Shown one piece after another: positions 11,961 to 14,680 of a DNA stretch of 14,680 nucleotides. This DNA is from Candidatus Pacearchaeota archaeon (GTDB taxonomy: Archaea; Nanoarchaeota; Nanoarchaeia; Pacearchaeales; GW2011-AR1): the NCBI GenBank assembly GCA_023228245.1, contig JALOBN010000055.1, forward strand, positions 1 to 14,680, in the 5' to 3' direction. A program made the position numbers and the translations under genes. Under the pieces are notes generated by a model. It saw only the letters and a program-made list of their open reading frames with translations, was not told where the DNA came from and did not search any database. The first letter of the stretch is position 1; every line of letters begins with the position of its first letter.

Positions 11961-12565
11961 ATGAAATTAAACGATTTGCGATCGGATTGGACATAGGGCA
12001 GGCGCAAGATTATACCGCAATCGCCATAATTAAGCAGGTTCAAGCGAAAGAAGATTTTCGCTATGAATTGAACTACTTAGAAAGAGTGCCACTTAATACT
12101 CCTTATGCTTCTATCGTTGATTACGTTTCAAAGTTAGCCGAAAGTCCTCAACTACGTGGCCCGAATATCGAGACTCCCGAAATGGTAGTTGATGCCACGG
12201 GGTGCGGTCGGCCCGTTGTCGAGATGCTAAGGGCAAAGGACAGAAACGAAGGCGCGTTTCATCTGGTGCCCTGCACAATAACCGGAGGGCAGTCGCTTAC
12301 ATGTTCTTCAGAAGGCTTTTATGGCGTTCCCAAAAAAGATCTAGTAAGCACCCTTCAAATTCTATATCAGGATAAGAAAATAGCGGTCGCCAAGTCGCTC
12401 CAACACGGTCAACTCTTGGTCGAAGAATTGCTAAATTTCAAGGTCAAAATCAATACCAAGACGGGCAATGATTCTTTTGAAGCTTGGAGAGAGCGAGATC
12501 ACGATGATATGGTTCTCGCGGTCGCTTTGGCGGCCTGGTGGCTGGACGGGTACAGGCGATACTAG
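11954..12565 (+). CDS. terL: Terminase large subunit, RNase H-like nuclease part
   Basis: 203 residues with the three acidic elements of the TerL nuclease: D13 in AIGLDIGQAQDYTAI, D80 in MVVDATGCG, and D185 in RDHDDMVLAVALAAWW. The GTG start overlaps the stop of the ATPase gene by seven bases, and GGAGTGA at 11940-11946 is a well-placed SD. The nuclease can therefore be made as a separate chain, to cut concatemeric DNA at the start and end of packaging. The two halves in sum have normal TerL length. The alternatives are a programmed or accidental frameshift, or a sequencing error near 11940-11960. The good SD favours two polypeptides. Confidence 0.85.
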   Translation: MVDEIKRFAIGLDIGQAQDYTAIAIIKQVQAKEDFRYELNYLERVPLNTPYASIVDYVSKLAESPQLRGPNIETPEMVVDATGCGRPVVEMLRAKDRNEGAFHLVPCTITGGQSLTCSSEGFYGVPKKDLVSTLQILYQDKKIAVAKSLQHGQLLVEELLNFKVKINTKTGNDSFEAWRERDHDDMVLAVALAAWWLDGYRRY

Positions 12566-12802
12566 ATGACTGAAGACACCGCTCACTGCCTATTCTGCAA
12601 TCAGCCAACCGAACTCACTCATGGCAGAACGGAAGACTCTCCCGGCCAATTCATCGGCTGCTGGATTACCAATATAGAGCTGGAAGATGCCTTTGGCCTG
12701 AAGGAATCCAGAGAGGGCAAGGGCTGCATGTTCATTTGTCGGACATGTCGCGAGAGAATGCATACGGCGATTGAAAATAACGCTAAGTTGGCCTCACAAT
12801 GA
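12566..12802 (+). CDS. Small Zn-ribbon protein between terminase and portal
   Basis: The ATG at 12566 follows the nuclease stop immediately, and the stop overlaps the portal ATG as ATGA (12799-12802). The 78 residues hold two CxxC pairs, CLFCNQ near the N-terminus and CRTCRERMH near the C-terminus, with two extra cysteines (GCWITN and GKGCMF) between; the likely product is a four-Cys zinc ribbon. The intervening ELEDAFGLKESREGKG is acidic then basic. A small zinc protein at this place could be a packaging or portal accessory, but nothing specific shows that. Confidence 0.6.
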   Translation: MTEDTAHCLFCNQPTELTHGRTEDSPGQFIGCWITNIELEDAFGLKESREGKGCMFICRTCRERMHTAIENNAKLASQ

Positions 12803-14241
12803 CAGAAGTACTCACAGATCTTGCATGGTTGGAGAAGGGCAAAGAATTTCCTCCAAAATGTGAGGCTGAACGCATTGCTGCATATCATGAGAACCGCGAG
12901 CTTCGCGAGAATGAGTTTTCGGAGATCTGGAAGGACTATCAACGCTTGATGCGCGAAGATAGTAAAACAGAATTTAAAATTATATTAGGTTATTTCAAGT
13001 TAAGTACCAAAAAAACCTTAGATACATTGCTTGGCAAGCAACCTCTCATCGGCCAATCCGCGCCCAAAGACGCAGATGCAAAAATCATCTCCGACCTAAT
13101 CGAATATACTGATCTCTATCAAGCAGATTACGAGGTGGCCTATGATCTCGACTCCCTGGGAGATGGCTTTTTCAAGATCTACAGGGACGCAGATGGCAAA
13201 TCTGTCATCCAAAGCAACGATCCAAGCAATGTTTATGTGGTTGTAGAACCTGGCAACTTGCGCAAGGTTCGCTACTATGTCATTGCAAGCAAATTTGAAA
13301 AGAAGATCGGCGAGGAAGAGAAGCACTATCTCAAGGTCGAAATTCATGGCCGCAATGAGCAAAAGAAGCATGTTATAGAGCATCGGGTCTATGAGCTAGG
13401 CAGCCTGCTTGGGAAATGCCAGATAGGCGAGCAGGTCCAAGATTTGGGCCAATTTGTAGATGAGATTCCAGCTCTTGCCGCCAATCCATCTGGCATTGAA
13501 GAGAATCCTGTTGATGATTTCCTTGTAATACATGTGCCAGGGCCGCGTACCTCGTGCGATGTTTATGGCGAGTCGTCTTATGGGGAAGATCTGAAGTCCC
13601 TTTGGCGGGCCATTGTGAGGCGCTATACGGGCATTGATTCTGTACTCACCAAGCATGAAGACCCCAACCTGATTGCGCCAATTGGTTATACTACCAAGGA
13701 CCCGGTCACCCAAAAGCAAACCTTTGTGGGCGGGGGGCGAGTCTTCCAGTATAGACATGATCCGGGCATGCAAGCGCCGGACATAAAATATTTGGTTTGG
13801 GATGGCAATTTGATTCCATCCGAAACCTCAATTGAGCGTCTTCAATCGGATTTCTGGAATGCCGCCGAAGTCCCGGAGTCCTGCTTGGCAGGGAAGGCAG
13901 ACGGTGGGGTTGCGTCTGGTGTAGCATACCGTTTAATGATGACGCCCCTGATAACAAAAGCAAATCGTCTTGAGATGTCGCTTCGTCCTAGGTTACAAAA
14001 GGCCCTTCGTCTTGCATTGCTATTGCAAGGTACTCCGATAGAGGATATAACAGTCAAATTCTCAGATTCTCTCCCTCGCATCCCTCTGGAAGAGGCCCAA
14101 CGCATCGCCACGCTCGGCCAAATGCCCCAATTCCAGGGCGAGATAGGGGGCGCATGGCTGCTTAGACAATTGGAGATTCCAGAAGATCAAGCAAAGGCGA
14201 TTATGGAAGATCCGACGAGGAATCAGGGAGGTGGTTTTTGA
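12799..14241 (+). CDS. Portal protein, SPP1 gp6-like
   Basis: 480 residues, a usual size for portal proteins, located directly after the terminase genes. Recognisable features are DGFFKIYRDADGKSVIQSND followed by VYVVVEP (wing region), VIHVPGPRTS, YGESSYGEDLKSLWRAIVRR with YTGIDSVLTKHEDPN (stem and clip region), a crown-side segment GVASGVAYRLMMTPLITKAN and the long helix EMSLRPRLQKALRLALLLQ, as in SPP1 gp6-type portals. It would form the dodecameric DNA channel at one capsid vertex and dock the TerL motor. It has no own SD and probably depends on coupling to the upstream Zn-ribbon gene. The C-terminus encodes the strong SD (GGGAGGTGG) of the next ORF. Confidence 0.8.
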   Translation: MTEVLTDLAWLEKGKEFPPKCEAERIAAYHENRELRENEFSEIWKDYQRLMREDSKTEFKIILGYFKLSTKKTLDTLLGKQPLIGQSAPKDADAKIISDLIEYTDLYQADYEVAYDLDSLGDGFFKIYRDADGKSVIQSNDPSNVYVVVEPGNLRKVRYYVIASKFEKKIGEEEKHYLKVEIHGRNEQKKHVIEHRVYELGSLLGKCQIGEQVQDLGQFVDEIPALAANPSGIEENPVDDFLVIHVPGPRTSCDVYGESSYGEDLKSLWRAIVRRYTGIDSVLTKHEDPNLIAPIGYTTKDPVTQKQTFVGGGRVFQYRHDPGMQAPDIKYLVWDGNLIPSETSIERLQSDFWNAAEVPESCLAGKADGGVASGVAYRLMMTPLITKANRLEMSLRPRLQKALRLALLLQGTPIEDITVKFSDSLPRIPLEEAQRIATLGQMPQFQGEIGGAWLLRQLEIPEDQAKAIMEDPTRNQGGGF

Positions 14242-14276
14242 TGGGAAAGAAAAAGAAGCCTAAGGTTCCTTGCTAA
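14241..14276 (+). CDS. 11-residue peptide ORF with a strong SD
   Basis: The ATG shares one base with the portal stop, and GGAGGTG at 14227-14233 is an excellent SD seven bases upstream. The peptide is MGKKKKPKVPC, very basic. The stop codon is the TAA inside the first copy of a 15-bp direct repeat. It may be a genuine micro-gene, the remnant of a longer head gene cut short when the downstream cassette arrived, or a device for ribosome release. Confidence 0.35.
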   Translation: MGKKKKPKVPC

Positions 14277-14287
14277 TTATATTTTTC
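14273..14287 (+). repeat. 15-bp direct repeat, copy 1 (terminator/promoter-like)
   Basis: CTAATTATATTTTTC, identical to 14503-14517. It overlaps the TAA of the 11-residue ORF. The TATATTTTT part could act as an archaeal T-tract terminator, or as a TATA box about 25 bp before the ATG at 14306. Confidence 0.75.
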
Positions 14288-14305
14288 TAATTATAGGTGT
14301 TAATT

Positions 14306-14506
14306 ATGTACGAAGTTCGATTAGCAGATGATATCGCGCGTGTACTAAACGTAGATGCGGAGAAGTTGATCATACGGGCCGATCCGGGACTAACGGAATC
14401 ATACGTCGTTCTTGAAAAAGACGGCAAAACCGTTTTCTTCGCGCCATTCGATAGTATCATATCGATCAGAACGGTTGAATTGTGCAAAGGAATACAGACC
14501 AACTAA
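14306..14506 (+). CDS. Moron-like hypothetical protein (66 aa)
   Basis: The start at ATG 14306 is supported by AGGTG at 14295-14299; a GTG at 14297 lies inside that SD and is unlikely. The product is a compact alpha/beta protein: MYEVRLADDIARVLNVDAEK, a strand LIIRADPG, SYVVLEKDGKTVFFAPF, then SIISIRTVELCKG. No family is recognised. It sits between portal and scaffold-like genes, where the head operon is normally continuous. Identical 15-bp sequences bracket it and coincide with its own TAA. Its CpG-rich codons (GTACGAAGTTCG, ATCGCGCG) differ from its neighbours. This is the usual appearance of a moron: an independently expressed cargo gene acquired by recombination. Confidence 0.6.
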   Translation: MYEVRLADDIARVLNVDAEKLIIRADPGLTESYVVLEKDGKTVFFAPFDSIISIRTVELCKGIQTN

Positions 14507-14517
14507 TTATATTTTTC
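14503..14517 (+). repeat. 15-bp direct repeat, copy 2 (terminator/promoter-like)
   Basis: Identical to 14273-14287 at a distance of 230 bp. It contains the TAA of the 66-residue gene, followed by TTATATTTTT. Both copies overlap a stop codon in the same register, which suggests duplicated gene-end/terminator units. Confidence 0.75.
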
Positions 14518-14574
14518 CAATAATAGTTTTCAATACCGTTTGGCGGCTTTCGCAAAACCGTTGGATGATTTTCT

Positions 14575-14680
14575 ATGGTCGATACACCAGATCCGAGCGC
14601 AAGCTCCGAGCAGGCCCCAGCTCAGAACGCGGGGGAATCCCAGGTGGCAGGGACGACAGCGCCAGAAAAGAAGTACACCG
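14575..14680 (+). CDS. Scaffold-like head protein, 3' truncated
   Basis: The reading frame from ATG 14575 remains open to the window end (35 residues). The sequence MVDTPDPSASSEQAPAQNAG and then ESQVAGTTAPEKKYT is a disordered Ala/Pro/Gln/Ser-rich, mildly acidic N-terminus that turns charged, as in capsid scaffolding proteins, which normally follow the portal and precede the major capsid gene. A weak GGATGAT lies just upstream at 14563-14569. A head-fibre or capsid-fused scaffold would look the same this early. Confidence 0.5.
   Translation, partial: MVDTPDPSASSEQAPAQNAGESQVAGTTAPEKKYT

Noticed and set aside
1..14680. tRNA genes and CRISPR arrays
   Set aside because: No sequence with acceptor/T-loop pattern of a tRNA and no regularly spaced 24-37 bp direct repeats were seen. 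The short CCCGC and CCTTC repeats are too short and too closely spaced for CRISPR.
1..14680. Integrase or insertion-sequence transposase
   Set aside because: No tyrosine/serine recombinase, DDE transposase or IS-like terminal repeats were recognised, so whether this is a free virus or a provirus cannot be decided from the window.

Overview
The window is a stretch of an archaeal tailed virus (Caudoviricetes-type) or an integrated provirus. Every supported gene lies on the + strand. The structural hallmarks are a terminase small subunit, a large terminase in two pieces, an SPP1-gp6-like portal and the start of a scaffold-like gene. The archaeal assignment is inferred from TATA-like boxes about 25 bp upstream of start codons, some starts with no ribosome binding site (probable leaderless mRNAs), GGAGGTGA-type Shine-Dalgarno (SD) sequences elsewhere, an AbrB/SpoVT-like protein, and heavy use of AGA/AGG and ATA codons. 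A methanogen host is plausible but cannot be proven from this sequence.

Layout. (1) 1-697: the 3' part of an HslV/proteasome-like peptidase gene, two tiny ORFs (one perhaps frameshifted) and a T-rich terminator. (2) 735-5309: a replication operon with its own promoter. It holds a small ribbon-helix-helix-like protein, a 12-cysteine protein, a TcmP-like (three-Cys-motif partner) protein, and a 1088-residue protein. That protein fuses an SPL-like radical SAM domain to an archaeo-eukaryotic primase/polymerase (prim-pol) domain and a helicase-type ATPase. (3) 5309-5613: a gene-free segment with nine CCCGC/GCGGG cores, a 22-bp perfect palindrome and an AT-rich inverted repeat. It is a candidate replication origin and regulatory region. 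(4) 5614-9446: fifteen small genes joined almost entirely by 4-bp stop/start overlaps. They include an AbrB-like regulator, a HicB-like protein, a CPRC thioredoxin-fold protein, a two-helix membrane protein, a Zn/HTH protein, a secreted small beta-barrel, a MazG-like helical protein and two winged-helix proteins. (5) 9511-9888: a small Zn-ribbon gene. (6) 9889-10648: about 760 bp with little convincing coding but many inverted repeats, ending in helically phased CCTTC repeats directly before terS. (7) 10649-14680: the packaging and head module. It runs TerS, TerL ATPase, TerL nuclease, a Zn-ribbon protein, portal, an 11-residue ORF, a 66-residue gene bracketed by 15-bp direct repeats (moron-like), and a scaffold-like gene that leaves the window.

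How it works together. The prim-pol/helicase probably replicates the viral genome, perhaps from the adjacent iterated-repeat region. The radical SAM domain and the TcmP-like partner next to it form the most unusual part: a putative nucleic-acid modification or repair activity attached physically to the replicase. The overlapping small-gene operon is a typical early/accessory block, and the last module packages DNA into the capsid.
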